From CBDUBS01 sp965365445 (GTDB lineage: Bacteria; Bacteroidota; Rhodothermia; Rhodothermales; DASSAV01): a DNA stretch of 28,223 nucleotides. Of this stretch, positions 1 to 8,580 are shown in pieces (position 1 is the stretch's first letter; the number at the start of each line of letters is the position of its first letter). The notes under the pieces are model-generated. The model searched no databases, was not told where the DNA came from, and worked only from the letters and a program-made list of their open reading frames with translations. The stretch lies in the NCBI GenBank assembly GCA_965365445.1, contig CBDUBS010000029.1, positions 1-28,223 on the forward strand, written 5' to 3'. A program made the position numbers and the translations under genes.

Positions 1-1965
1 GAGATGGAGCAGGAGGGGGCCGTAAGCAAGGTCAAAGGGGGGCGTTTCGGATTCAGGAAGCGTCCGGCTCGGGTGGAAGGCGTGCTGCGCGTGAATCCGC
101 AGGGATTCGGATTCGTGGTGGCGGAAGGGTTCGAGGAAGATCTGTACGTGCGCGAGTCCAACATGGGCGCCGCGCTCGACGGCGACCTGGTGGAAGTCGG
201 TCTCTCGGCTCCGGCCCGGGGCGAGCGTCGTCGGGAAGCCGAAGTGCTCCGGGTAGTCGAAAGGCGGCGAACGCAGGTGGTGGGTACGTTCCGGAAAGTG
301 GGGCACTTCGCCTACGTCGTGCCGGACGACAAACGCATCACACAGGATATATTCGTACCGGAAGCCGCCTACAACGGCGCGGCGGACGGGTTGAAGGTGC
401 TGGTATCCATCGACAAGTTCGAGGATCGGGCCGCCTCTCCCGAGGGGCGCGTGCTGCAAATTTTCGGCAGCGCCGACGACCCGGCCGTGCGGGTGCTCTC
501 GCTCGCCGTGAGCATGGACATCCGGGCCGGCTTCCCGGATGAGGTGGTTGCCGAGGCCGATTCCATACCGGAAGCCATCCCGGCGGAGGAAATCCGGCGG
601 CGTGTCGATCTCCGGTCCGAACGCATCTTCACCATCGACCCGGTGGACGCGAACGATTTCGACGATGCCGTACACATCAAGCGCCTGCCGAACGGCAACC
701 TGGAGCTTGGCGTACACATCGCCGACGTGAGCGCGTACGTCTCCCCGGACGGGCCCATCGACCGGGAGGCGTTCCTTCGCGGCACGAGCGTGTACCTCGT
801 GGACCGGGTGATCCCGATGCTGCCGGAGAAGCTCTCCAACCGGGTTTGCTCCCTCCGCCCGGATGAGGATAAACTGACCTATTCCTGTACGATGGAGGTG
901 ACGGTACGAGGGAAGGTCGTCGGATACCGCATCGAGGAAACCGTCATCCGGTCGAAGTACCGGTTTACCTACGAGGAAGCGCAGGAGGTCATCGATGGCA
1001 AGCATCCGGCCCATCCCTTCGCCTCCGACCTCGAGGCGGCGCAGAACCTCGCCCGGACGCTCACGGCCAAACGTATGCGCGAGGGCGCCATCGACTTCGA
1101 TTTGCCGGAGGTGAAGGTGGAGCTCGACGAGGCCGGCGTCCCGATCCGGCTGTATCGGAAGGACCGGAAGGCGTCAAACCGCCTCATCGAGGAGTTCATG
1201 CTGCTGGCCAACCGCACCGTAACCGAAGTCGTCACGAAGGGGCGCCATTCCCCGCCGTTCGTGTTTCGCATCCACGATAAGCCCGACATGGAGAAAATCA
1301 CGCGGCTGGCCGAGTACGTGCGGGCGTTCGGCTACCGGCTGGAACACCGGGGCGGAATCGTCGAGTCGAAGGGCCTCAACGCGCTGCTCGAACGCATCAA
1401 GGACGAACCCGAAGCGCCCGTCATCGAGCAGGCCGCCCTGCGCTCGATGGCCAAGGCCAAATACTCCACCCGAAACATCGGGCACTACGGGCTGGCGTTT
1501 GCCAACTACACGCATTTTACCAGTCCCATCCGGCGCTACCCCGACCTGATGGTTCACCGGCTGCTGAAGCGGTACCTTGCCGGCGGCTCGCCCGTGGAGG
1601 CGGAAAAGCTGGAGAGCCGGTGCGAGCACTGCTCCGGTAAGGAAAAGGCGGCCACCGACGCGGAACGCGAGTCGATCCGGTTGAAGCAGGTCGAGTACAT
1701 TGCCAACCACCTCGGAGAAACGTTCGACGGTGTGGTGAGCGGCGTCACGAAGTTCGGCATATACGTGGAGCTGAACGAAGTGCTTGTGGAAGGCATGGTG
1801 CACGTCCGCGACATGGACGACGACTTCTACGAGTACGACGACCGCACGTACCGCCTCATGGGACGGTATACCGGGAAAACGTACCGGCTGGGTGATACCG
1901 TAGAGGTAGTGGTGGTCGGCGCGAACGTCGATACGCGGCAGGTGGACCTGCTGTTCAAGGACTGA
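1..1965 (+). CDS. rnr: Ribonuclease R (RNB-family 3'-5' exoribonuclease), 5' end outside window
   Basis: Hydrolytic 3'-5' exoribonuclease that degrades structured RNA in the cytoplasm. Counting from the ATG at base 4 (653 residues): OB/cold-shock-like folds at about residues 20-150; the RNB catalytic domain from about 200, with the metal-binding acidic motif IDPVDANDFDDAV (211-223) and the family signature FTSPIRRYPDLMVHR around 505-520; and a C-terminal S1 domain (about 570-650) containing GVVSGVTKFGIYVEL. The frame is open to base 1, and the ATG at 4 would give a protein without the N-terminal winged-helix domain common in RNase R (often 700-800 residues), so the true start may lie upstream. 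RNase II is less likely given the RNase R-like spacing and basic N-terminus. The next gene begins 84 bp downstream. Identity is firm; the start is not. Confidence 0.95.
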   Translation, partial: EMEQEGAVSKVKGGRFGFRKRPARVEGVLRVNPQGFGFVVAEGFEEDLYVRESNMGAALDGDLVEVGLSAPARGERRREAEVLRVVERRRTQVVGTFRKVGHFAYVVPDDKRITQDIFVPEAAYNGAADGLKVLVSIDKFEDRAASPEGRVLQIFGSADDPAVRVLSLAVSMDIRAGFPDEVVAEADSIPEAIPAEEIRRRVDLRSERIFTIDPVDANDFDDAVHIKRLPNGNLELGVHIADVSAYVSPDGPIDREAFLRGTSVYLVDRVIPMLPEKLSNRVCSLRPDEDKLTYSCTMEVTVRGKVVGYRIEETVIRSKYRFTYEEAQEVIDGKHPAHPFASDLEAAQNLARTLTAKRMREGAIDFDLPEVKVELDEAGVPIRLYRKDRKASNRLIEEFMLLANRTVTEVVTKGRHSPPFVFRIHDKPDMEKITRLAEYVRAFGYRLEHRGGIVESKGLNALLERIKDEPEAPVIEQAALRSMAKAKYSTRNIGHYGLAFANYTHFTSPIRRYPDLMVHRLLKRYLAGGSPVEAEKLESRCEHCSGKEKAATDAERESIRLKQVEYIANHLGETFDGVVSGVTKFGIYVELNEVLVEGMVHVRDMDDDFYEYDDRTYRLMGRYTGKTYRLGDTVEVVVVGANVDTRQVDLLFKD

Positions 1966-2049
1966 CGTATTCGGTATACAAACGATGCGGCCTCCCTCGA
2001 TGGGATTCAGCGGCGGCCAACGCCGGTATGCAACGCCGGAGCAAGCCCG

Positions 2050-3114
2050 ATGTCCATGCTGACGGTGATTCTCGGCGTGCTGTATGCCGGCATGTTTGCC
2101 GTGCTGCTCTCGAACCTCTGGTATCTGCGCCGCCGCGAGACGCCGGAGCCGGACGGACCGCTGCCCGCATTCTCGGTGCTCATCCCGGCCCGAAACGAAG
2201 AACGGCGCCTGCAAGCGCTGATTCCTTCGCTTCTCGATCAGGATTACCCTGACCTCGAGGTCATCGTGTACGACGACGGATCGGAGGACGGCACCCCGAG
2301 CGTGCTCCGCTCGTTTAGCGACGGCCGCCTTCGCACGCTGCGCGGCGAGGGGCCGCCTCCGGGTTGGGTCGGGAAAACGCACGCGCTTTATCAGGCCGCC
2401 CGGCAGGCCCGGGGCGAGGTGTACCTGTTTCTCGACGCCGATGCACTGCTCCGGCATCCGGCGGCCCTGCGGCGGCTGGCGCGCGTAAAGCAAACCCTGC
2501 CCGCCGGGTCGGTCGTAACCGGATTGACGCGCCTGGAAGGGGGCGGCCGGTTGCTCGTGAGCATGGTCCCTGCGGCCATCCTGACATCGCTTCCGTGGCC
2601 GCTCGTACGGCGGCTTCGCGCAGGGTCGCTGGGTGCCCTGAACGGCCAGTGCTGGATGATCGACGCCGAAGCCTACCACCGATACGAGCCGCACGAGCGC
2701 TGCCGGGCCGAGGTGCTGGAGGACGTACTGATCGGCCGATACCTGAAGGCCCGGGGCCTGACCCCGGTGCTGGTGGACCTGCTGGACGACGTTACGGTAA
2801 CCATGTACCGGAGCTTCGGATCAGCGTGGCGCGGCTTCCGGAAAAACGCGTACCTGATCCTGGGCGGAAAGCCCGTCGCGTTCGCCGCCACGCTGGCCGT
2901 GTTCGCCGGTATGTTCGTCGTGGGGCCTCTGTACTCGTGGGGGTTTTTACCTGCCCTGTACCTGGCGAAAACCATATCCGACCGGCGCGCCGGGTTTCCC
3001 TGGTGGGTTTCGGCGCTCACCCCGGCGGCGTATTTACTGGCCGTCGTGCTGGCCCTGGATTCGGCCGCGAGCCACTGGCTGGGCCGCGTAACCTGGAAAG
3101 GCCGCACGGTGTAG
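2050..3114 (+). CDS. Membrane-anchored family 2 glycosyltransferase
   Basis: Predicted inner-membrane glycosyltransferase of 354 residues. An N-terminal membrane segment (about 4-25) is followed by a GT-A fold starting at FSVLIPARNE (41-50), with VYDDGSEDGT (73-82), the nucleotide-sugar/metal DAD motif at 129-131 and an acidic ED motif in VLEDVLIGRY around 229. Two or three hydrophobic helices close the protein (about 270-345). The GPPPGWVGKTHAL segment (101-113) resembles the hopanoid-associated HpnB and carotenoid glycosyltransferase branches of GT2, so a lipid or carotenoid acceptor is possible, but this is inference. The ATG at 2050 is used; another ATG lies two codons in. No clear Shine-Dalgarno is visible. 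It lies between RNase R and an LD-carboxypeptidase, with no obvious pathway partner. Confidence 0.85.
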   Translation: MSMLTVILGVLYAGMFAVLLSNLWYLRRRETPEPDGPLPAFSVLIPARNEERRLQALIPSLLDQDYPDLEVIVYDDGSEDGTPSVLRSFSDGRLRTLRGEGPPPGWVGKTHALYQAARQARGEVYLFLDADALLRHPAALRRLARVKQTLPAGSVVTGLTRLEGGGRLLVSMVPAAILTSLPWPLVRRLRAGSLGALNGQCWMIDAEAYHRYEPHERCRAEVLEDVLIGRYLKARGLTPVLVDLLDDVTVTMYRSFGSAWRGFRKNAYLILGGKPVAFAATLAVFAGMFVVGPLYSWGFLPALYLAKTISDRRAGFPWWVSALTPAAYLLAVVLALDSAASHWLGRVTWKGRTV

Positions 3115-3215
3115 GCAACCGATTGGTGACGTTTCGGAAAGACCGCTGCCGCCCGGACGTTTAACGGCGAAAACGGTATATTGGACGCTCCTTCCATACA
3201 ACCCTGCCTCCGGCC

Positions 3216-4208
3216 GTGGCCGACCGTATTCCCGTGCTGAAGCCCCCGCCCATCGAGCCGGGCGATACCCTGGCTGTGGTCGCGCCGGCGAGCGCCCCGT
3301 TCGACCCCGAACGGCTGCCGGCCGGCCTCGAACGCCTTCGCCGCCTGGGGTTCCGCATCGAGACGGCCCGCACCGACTTCTCGCCGTATGGCTATCTGGC
3401 CGGGCCGGATGCCGTGCGGCTCGAAGAGCTGAACGGCTTTTTGCGCCGGGAGGACATAAAGGCCATTCTGTGCGTTCGGGGTGGGTACGGGGTGTTGCGT
3501 CTGTTGCCTCACCTCGATTACGAGGCCGCCGCCCGGCGCCCGAAGCTCATCGTGGGCTACAGCGACATTACGGCCCTGCACCTGGCTATGGTATCGCAGA
3601 TAGGGCTGACCGGTTTATCCGGCCCGATGGTCGCCGCCGAATGGTGGCGCCCCGATCCGGTTAGCGAACGACTGTTCTGGCCTCTGGCGCAGGGAGCCGC
3701 ACCCGGCCCCGTCGAAGGTCCCGAGGGGCCGTACCTGGGATCGTTGCGGCCGGGTACGGCCGAGGGGATGCTCGTCGGGGGCAACCTGACGCTGCTCACC
3801 CGGCTCATCGGCACCCCTTACCTTCCTCCGCTCGATGGAGCCATCCTGTTTTTCGAGGAAATCGGCGAGCAACCGTACCGGCTCGACGGGGTGCTGGCGC
3901 AGTGGAAGCTGTCTGGATGGCTCGACCGGCTCGGCGGAGTGGTCATCGGCGCCGTGACGGCATGGGAGCCGGAGGAGGGCCGCCCTACGTTCACGCCGGA
4001 CGAAGTATTCGCTGCGTATTTCGGCGACGCCCCGTATCCGGTGGCAACCGGGCTGGTTTACGGACACTTCCCGGCCAAAGCCACCCTGCCCGTGGGCGTC
4101 AGGGCGCGGCTGACCGTCGGCGGGGCCGAGGCCCGGCTGGAGCTGCTGGAGCGTGTCACCGACGGCGCGGCCCGGCGCCCCGTCCGCATTCCGGAGGACG
4201 CCGCCTGA
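3216..4208 (+). CDS. ldcA: LD-carboxypeptidase, peptidase family S66
   Basis: Serine peptidase of the LdcA/MccF family (330 residues, typical length). LdcA enzymes cut the L-Lys/mDAP-D-Ala bond of tetrapeptides during murein recycling. The Ser-Glu-His triad is visible: Ser116 in VGYSDITAL, Glu214 in LFFEEIGEQPY and His284 in VYGHFPAKATLPVG. The oxyanion glycines in CVRGGYGVLRLLPHLD (86-101) are also present. No signal peptide is seen, in line with a cytoplasmic recycling enzyme. Translation appears to start at GTG 3216, immediately before the conserved entry segment; no in-frame ATG fits better. It has its own 101 bp upstream gap and is probably expressed apart from the glycosyltransferase. 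An MccF-like role in self-immunity is the alternative within the family, but no microcin-type cluster is nearby. Confidence 0.9.
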   Translation: MADRIPVLKPPPIEPGDTLAVVAPASAPFDPERLPAGLERLRRLGFRIETARTDFSPYGYLAGPDAVRLEELNGFLRREDIKAILCVRGGYGVLRLLPHLDYEAAARRPKLIVGYSDITALHLAMVSQIGLTGLSGPMVAAEWWRPDPVSERLFWPLAQGAAPGPVEGPEGPYLGSLRPGTAEGMLVGGNLTLLTRLIGTPYLPPLDGAILFFEEIGEQPYRLDGVLAQWKLSGWLDRLGGVVIGAVTAWEPEEGRPTFTPDEVFAAYFGDAPYPVATGLVYGHFPAKATLPVGVRARLTVGGAEARLELLERVTDGAARRPVRIPEDAA

Positions 4209-4298
4209 GGAAATAAACATCGTGTATTCACCCGTTCTTCCCTCGCTTTCGGGAGGCCGTCCGACCTAATTTCACCGCTTCACGACAACCGGCATTCA

Positions 4299-4937
4299 AT
4301 GAGTAAGCCCGCCCTGAAGATAGCGGCTTTTGTCTCCGGAGGAGGCAGCAACATGGAGGCCATCCTCGACTCGCTCGACGAGGTTCCGGCCCGAATCGTT
4401 GTATGCATCGGCAGCCGCGAGGGCCTGGGCGCCTACGACCGGGCCGCCCGGTACGGCGTACCCTCTCGGGTGCTGGACCCCGCCCGGTTCGAGTCGGATG
4501 AGGCGTTTACGATGGAGCTTCTGGACACGCTGGAAGCCCACGAAGTCAATTTCATTGTACTGGCGGGCTACCTCAAACGCATCCCCTCCGAGGTGGTGCG
4601 CCGTTACCGGGGCCGAATGCTCAATATCCATCCTGCCCTGCTTCCTGCTTTCGGCGGCCACGGAATGTACGGCCGGCGCGTGCATCAGGCCGTAATCGAG
4701 CATGGCGTCCGGTGGACCGGGGTGACCGTACATCTGGTGGACGAGGAGTACGACACCGGCCCCATCGTATTGCAGGAGCCCGTACCCGTCCACCCCGACG
4801 ATACACCCGAGACGCTGGCCGCACGGGTGCTCGAAACCGAACACCGCCTGTATCCGCAGGCCGTTCGCCTGTTCGCCGAAGGCCGCGTACGCGTCGATGG
4901 GCGGACCGTACGGATTCTGGATGCTTCCTCAACGTAG
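4299..4937 (+). CDS. purN: Phosphoribosylglycinamide formyltransferase (GART)
   Basis: Transfers the formyl group of 10-formyl-tetrahydrofolate to GAR, the third step of IMP synthesis, in the cytoplasm. The 212-residue length is usual for PurN. Visible motifs are the phosphate-binding loop SGGGSN near residue 15, the catalytic Asn-His of LNIHPALLPAF (about 107-117), and VHLVDEEYDTGPI with the catalytic Asp at about 144. No Shine-Dalgarno is visible before the ATG. The purH start follows after 19 bp, so the two formyl-folate-dependent purine enzymes are almost certainly co-transcribed. The 90 bp upstream gap holds no convincing operator or purine riboswitch. Confidence 0.95.
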   Translation: MSKPALKIAAFVSGGGSNMEAILDSLDEVPARIVVCIGSREGLGAYDRAARYGVPSRVLDPARFESDEAFTMELLDTLEAHEVNFIVLAGYLKRIPSEVVRRYRGRMLNIHPALLPAFGGHGMYGRRVHQAVIEHGVRWTGVTVHLVDEEYDTGPIVLQEPVPVHPDDTPETLAARVLETEHRLYPQAVRLFAEGRVRVDGRTVRILDASST

Positions 4938-4956
4938 CCAACCTGAACGTCTATAT

Positions 4957-6558
4957 ATGATCGCTTCCAAACAACTTCCCCCTCCCGACGACCTGCAACC
5001 CGTTCGCCGGGCCCTGCTCTCCGTATTTGACAAGGAGGGCATCGTCGAACTGGCCGCCGCCCTGCACGAGCGAGGCGTCACGCTGCTTTCCACCGGGGGC
5101 ACCGCCCGGGCGCTGGAAGGGGCGGGCCTGCCGGTAATAGGGGTCGAAACCATCACCGGCTACCCGGAAACCCTCGACGGCCGGGTGAAAACGCTGCACC
5201 CTGCCGTTCATGCCGGGCTGCTGGCGCGCCGGAACGATGCAACGGACATGGCTTCGCTGGCCGAGCTTCAGGTGGACCCCATCGACCTCGTGGTGGTAAA
5301 CCTGTATCCGTTCGAGAAGGCGACGGCCGATCCGGACGTAACGGAGCCGGTAGCCATCGAAAACATCGACATCGGCGGTCCGTCGATGATCCGGGCGGCG
5401 GCGAAAAACTTCTATTTCGTGGGCGTGGTCACCTCCCCGGCGGATTACCCGGCGGTCATCGAGGAGTTGGAGCGCACCGGCGGCAGCCTTACGCTCGATA
5501 CCCGGCGCAATCTGGCCCGGAAAGCCTTTCGCACGACCTCCGGCTACGACGACGCCATTGCCCGGTTCTGGGAAGAACCCGCAGCCGCGGGGCAGGCCGA
5601 CGAGCTGCCCGACCGCCTCTCCATCCATCTCCCGAAGGCGCAGGCCCTTCGGTACGGCGAAAACCCCCACCAGAAAGCGGCCCTGTATGGGCATCCGGAG
5701 CGATTTTTTGAGCAGCTGCACGGCAAGGAACTGTCGTTCAACAACCTCATGGACCTCAGCGCCGCCCTCGCCCTGATCGACGAGTTTCAGGAGGCCGGGC
5801 CTACCTGCGCCATCCTGAAGCACACCAACCCGTGCGGGGCCGCCTCCGCCGAAACGCTCCTTGCCGCCTACGAAAAAGCATTCGCTACGGACCGGCAATC
5901 ACCCTTCGGGGGCATCGTCGCGGTGAACGGCCCCCTGGACCGGTCTGCCGCCGAGGCCATCGACCGCATCTTTACGGAAATCGTCATTGCCCCCGAATTT
6001 GAGGAGGGGGTAGTCGCGTTCCTCGAAGCCAAAAAGAACCGCCGCATCATCCGAAGCCTGGCGCCGGCCCGCACCGACCGCGGCCTGGATATCCGGTATA
6101 CCCTGGGGGGGCTGCTCGTACAGGACCGCGACCCGGTTATCGGGCCGATGGTCACTCTGCGCTCCGGCAGTACGGTAGCTACGCGCCGCGAGCCGACGAT
6201 GGATGAATGGCTGGATCTCGATTTCGCCTGGCGGATCGTAAAACATGTCAAGAGCAACGCGATCGTGTACGCCCGCGACCGGGCTACGCTCGGCATCGGG
6301 GCGGGCCAGATGAGCCGCATCGACAGCTCGGAGATCGCGCTCATGAAGGGCCGTAAGTCGGAGCTCGATTTCGAGGGCTGCGTTGTGGCTTCCGACGCCT
6401 TTTTCCCGTTTGCCGACGGCCTCATTGCGGCGGCGACTACGGGCGCCACGGCCGTCATTCAACCGGGCGGCTCCGTGCGCGACGACGAGGTAATCGCAGC
6501 CGCCGACGAGCACAACATGGCCATGGTTCTCACCGGAATGCGCCATTTCCGGCATTAA
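4957..6558 (+). CDS. purH: Bifunctional AICAR transformylase / IMP cyclohydrolase
   Basis: Catalyses the last two steps of IMP synthesis: formylation of AICAR, then ring closure of FAICAR. The 533-residue protein carries an N-terminal MGS-like cyclohydrolase domain (about 14-150, with LLSTGGTARAL and the KTLHPAVHAGLLARR motif from residue 78) and a C-terminal AICAR transformylase domain with RYGENPHQ and the catalytic ILKHTNPCGAAS region. The frame can be extended 20 codons upstream into purN, but those residues look like shadow translation, so the ATG at 4957 is preferred; it lies just after an AT-rich stretch and has no Shine-Dalgarno. A 150 bp gap separates it from mreB. Confidence 0.96.
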   Translation: MIASKQLPPPDDLQPVRRALLSVFDKEGIVELAAALHERGVTLLSTGGTARALEGAGLPVIGVETITGYPETLDGRVKTLHPAVHAGLLARRNDATDMASLAELQVDPIDLVVVNLYPFEKATADPDVTEPVAIENIDIGGPSMIRAAAKNFYFVGVVTSPADYPAVIEELERTGGSLTLDTRRNLARKAFRTTSGYDDAIARFWEEPAAAGQADELPDRLSIHLPKAQALRYGENPHQKAALYGHPERFFEQLHGKELSFNNLMDLSAALALIDEFQEAGPTCAILKHTNPCGAASAETLLAAYEKAFATDRQSPFGGIVAVNGPLDRSAAEAIDRIFTEIVIAPEFEEGVVAFLEAKKNRRIIRSLAPARTDRGLDIRYTLGGLLVQDRDPVIGPMVTLRSGSTVATRREPTMDEWLDLDFAWRIVKHVKSNAIVYARDRATLGIGAGQMSRIDSSEIALMKGRKSELDFEGCVVASDAFFPFADGLIAAATTGATAVIQPGGSVRDDEVIAAADEHNMAMVLTGMRHFRH

Positions 6559-6708
6559 TTGGTAACGTGGTATCCATAAAGCGATAAAGCGGGTTATATT
6601 ACGGGCTTATCCGGAGAGCGCTTCGGCCTGGGTCGGTATGGCGCTTCCGGATGAACCCTTCGACGCCGCAGGCGTCCCATCCAACCGACGAAAGGAAATA
6701 CAGCATAC

Positions 6709-7719
6709 ATGGGCCTTCTGAATTTTTCGACGGACGTAGCCATCGACCTGGGTACGGCCAATACGCTTATATATATCAAAGGGAAGGGCATCGTCCTCAA
6801 TGAGCCCAGCATCGTGGCCGTGCATCGCAATAACCGGAAAGTTATTGCGGTTGGGTACGAGGCCCAGCAGATGCACGAGCGCACCCACAAGGACATCGAA
6901 ACCATCCGGCCGCTCAAGGACGGCGTCATTGCGGATTTCGAGGTGGCCGAGCAGCTCATCCGGGGACTCATCCGGAAGGTGCAGCGCACGTGGTACACCT
7001 CCATCCGGCGGATGGTGGTGTGCATTCCGAGCGGCATCACCGAGGTGGAAAAACGGGCCGTTCGCGATTCCGCCGAGCACGCCGGGGCCAAACAGGTGTA
7101 TCTCATCGCCGAGCCCATGGCCGCCGCCATCGGCATCGGGCTGAACGTCGAGGAGCCCGTCGGCAACATGATCGTGGACATCGGGGGCGGCACCACCGAG
7201 ATCGCCGTCATCGCCCTCTCCGGCATCGTCATCGATGAATCCATCCGCGTCGGCGGCGACGAGCTCGACCTCGCTATCGTTCAGTACTTCAAACGAAACC
7301 ACAACCTGCTCATCGGGCAGCGCACCGCCGAACGCATCAAATGTGAGGTCGGCAGCGCCATCGAGCTCGAGCCGGAGCTGGAGGTTTCGGTCAAAGGCCG
7401 TGACCTCGTCAGCGGCATCCCCAAGGTTCGTACCATCACGTCCGAGGACGTGCGCGAAGCCCTCCGCGACGCCGTCAGCCAGGTGAACGCCGCCGTCATC
7501 CGGTGCCTGGAGCGCACGCCGCCGGAACTCGGATCGGATATCCTTGAGCGGGGCATTATGCTCACCGGCGGCGGGGCCATGCTCAAGGGCCTCGATACCC
7601 TCATCCGGAACCGGGTGGAATTGCCGGTGTATGTGGCCGAGGATCCGCTTACCGCAGTGGTCCGCGGCACCGGAAAGGTGCTCGAACACATCGAAAGCTT
7701 CGAACGGGTACTAACCTGA
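6709..7719 (+). CDS. mreB: Rod-shape-determining actin homologue MreB
   Basis: Bacterial actin that polymerises on the inner face of the membrane and guides lateral peptidoglycan synthesis. The 336-residue length is typical. ATPase motifs: phosphate 1 IDLGTANTL (12-20), IAEPMAAAIG (133-142), phosphate 2 DIGGGTTE (157-164) and the adenosine motif LTGGGAMLKGL near 285. The N-terminal MGLLNFSTDVA is the hydrophobic membrane-anchoring type. A modest AAAGGA ribosome site lies about 14 bp before the ATG. The 150 bp upstream of the gene contains an AT-rich TATATT (6595-6600) that might be a -10 box, without a recognisable partner. mreC starts 10 bp downstream, forming a shape operon. Confidence 0.97.
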   Translation: MGLLNFSTDVAIDLGTANTLIYIKGKGIVLNEPSIVAVHRNNRKVIAVGYEAQQMHERTHKDIETIRPLKDGVIADFEVAEQLIRGLIRKVQRTWYTSIRRMVVCIPSGITEVEKRAVRDSAEHAGAKQVYLIAEPMAAAIGIGLNVEEPVGNMIVDIGGGTTEIAVIALSGIVIDESIRVGGDELDLAIVQYFKRNHNLLIGQRTAERIKCEVGSAIELEPELEVSVKGRDLVSGIPKVRTITSEDVREALRDAVSQVNAAVIRCLERTPPELGSDILERGIMLTGGGAMLKGLDTLIRNRVELPVYVAEDPLTAVVRGTGKVLEHIESFERVLT

Positions 7720-7729
7720 CCGTCGGGAT

Positions 7730-8551
7730 ATGACTTTTCGGCTCTGGGAACGCATCGGCGACTGGGTGATCCTGTTCGTACTCCTCGTGGCTTCGCTCGT
7801 GTTCGTCGTGCTGTACAACGAGCCGCTGGTGCGCGCCTTGCGGGCCGTCTCGCTCGAATCGACGTCGTGGATCGAATCCCGGTTTGCGTGGGTCGGGGGG
7901 TATTTCCGGGCGCTCGAGGAGAACGACATCCTCCGGGCCGAAAACATCGACCTTTCGAGCGAGGTGGCGCGGACCCGGGAATCTCAGGCTGAAAACGACA
8001 GGCTGCACCGCCTGCTCGGCTTCCGGGATACCACCCGTGTGCCGCTGAAGGCCGCCCGGATCATCAACAAGGACTGGAAGCTCAACCGGCTCACCCTGAA
8101 CGTCGGGCGTGCCGACAGCGTGGAAGTGGATATGGCCGTCGTGGACGACCGGGGCATCATCGGCAAGGTGGTGCTGGTATCCGAACACTACGCCCGGGTG
8201 ATGCCGTACCTGAACACCGATTTCATGCTGCCCGCCCGTGTATTGCCGCTGCAAGCCGAGGGCATCATCAAATGGGAAGGCAAGCGCCGCGATCATCTCC
8301 TGCTCGACCACGTACCCCGGACCGAACCGGTGCTGCGCGGCCAGCTCGTCGTGACGAGCGGGTACAGCGGAACGTTCCCCCCGGGCTTCCCGGTCGGGTT
8401 CGTCGATTCGGTGGCGGCCCGGCCCGGCCGTCCGGAACAGCTCATTTACGTCCGGCCCACCGCGCCCATCGACCGGGCGGAGTACGTGTTCGTCGTCCTC
8501 GAGCGCCCCGACCCTGAGCGCCTCGCCCTCGAAGCGGAACCCATCCAGTGA
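7730..8551 (+). CDS. mreC: Rod-shape-determining protein MreC
   Basis: Bitopic membrane protein that links MreB filaments to the periplasmic wall-synthesis enzymes. The 273 residues show a short cytoplasmic tail, one membrane segment (about 12-29), a heptad-rich coiled coil (about 60-97, rich in Glu and Leu), and the periplasmic beta-barrel domain with the IIGKVV and GTFPPGFPVGFV segments of the family. The stop codon overlaps a possible GTG start for the next gene. In most rod-shaped bacteria mreD follows mreC; here a D-Ala-D-Ala carboxypeptidase does, so mreD and rodA/mrdA must lie elsewhere or be absent. Confidence 0.95.
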   Translation: MTFRLWERIGDWVILFVLLVASLVFVVLYNEPLVRALRAVSLESTSWIESRFAWVGGYFRALEENDILRAENIDLSSEVARTRESQAENDRLHRLLGFRDTTRVPLKAARIINKDWKLNRLTLNVGRADSVEVDMAVVDDRGIIGKVVLVSEHYARVMPYLNTDFMLPARVLPLQAEGIIKWEGKRRDHLLLDHVPRTEPVLRGQLVVTSGYSGTFPPGFPVGFVDSVAARPGRPEQLIYVRPTAPIDRAEYVFVVLERPDPERLALEAEPIQ

Positions 8552-8580
8552 CGCGCCGCCCCTCTGCCGGCCAGTGCAGT

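Noticed and set aside
3115..3215. Promoter with TATATT before the LD-carboxypeptidase gene
   Set aside because: A TATATT resembles a -10 box, but no partner at the right spacing in either the sigma-70 or Bacteroidota pattern was found; a similar isolated TATATT lies before mreB.
4209..4298. Purine riboswitch or PurR box before purN
   Set aside because: The 90 bp gap lacks the three-stem purine aptamer and any clear palindromic operator; only short GC stems occur.
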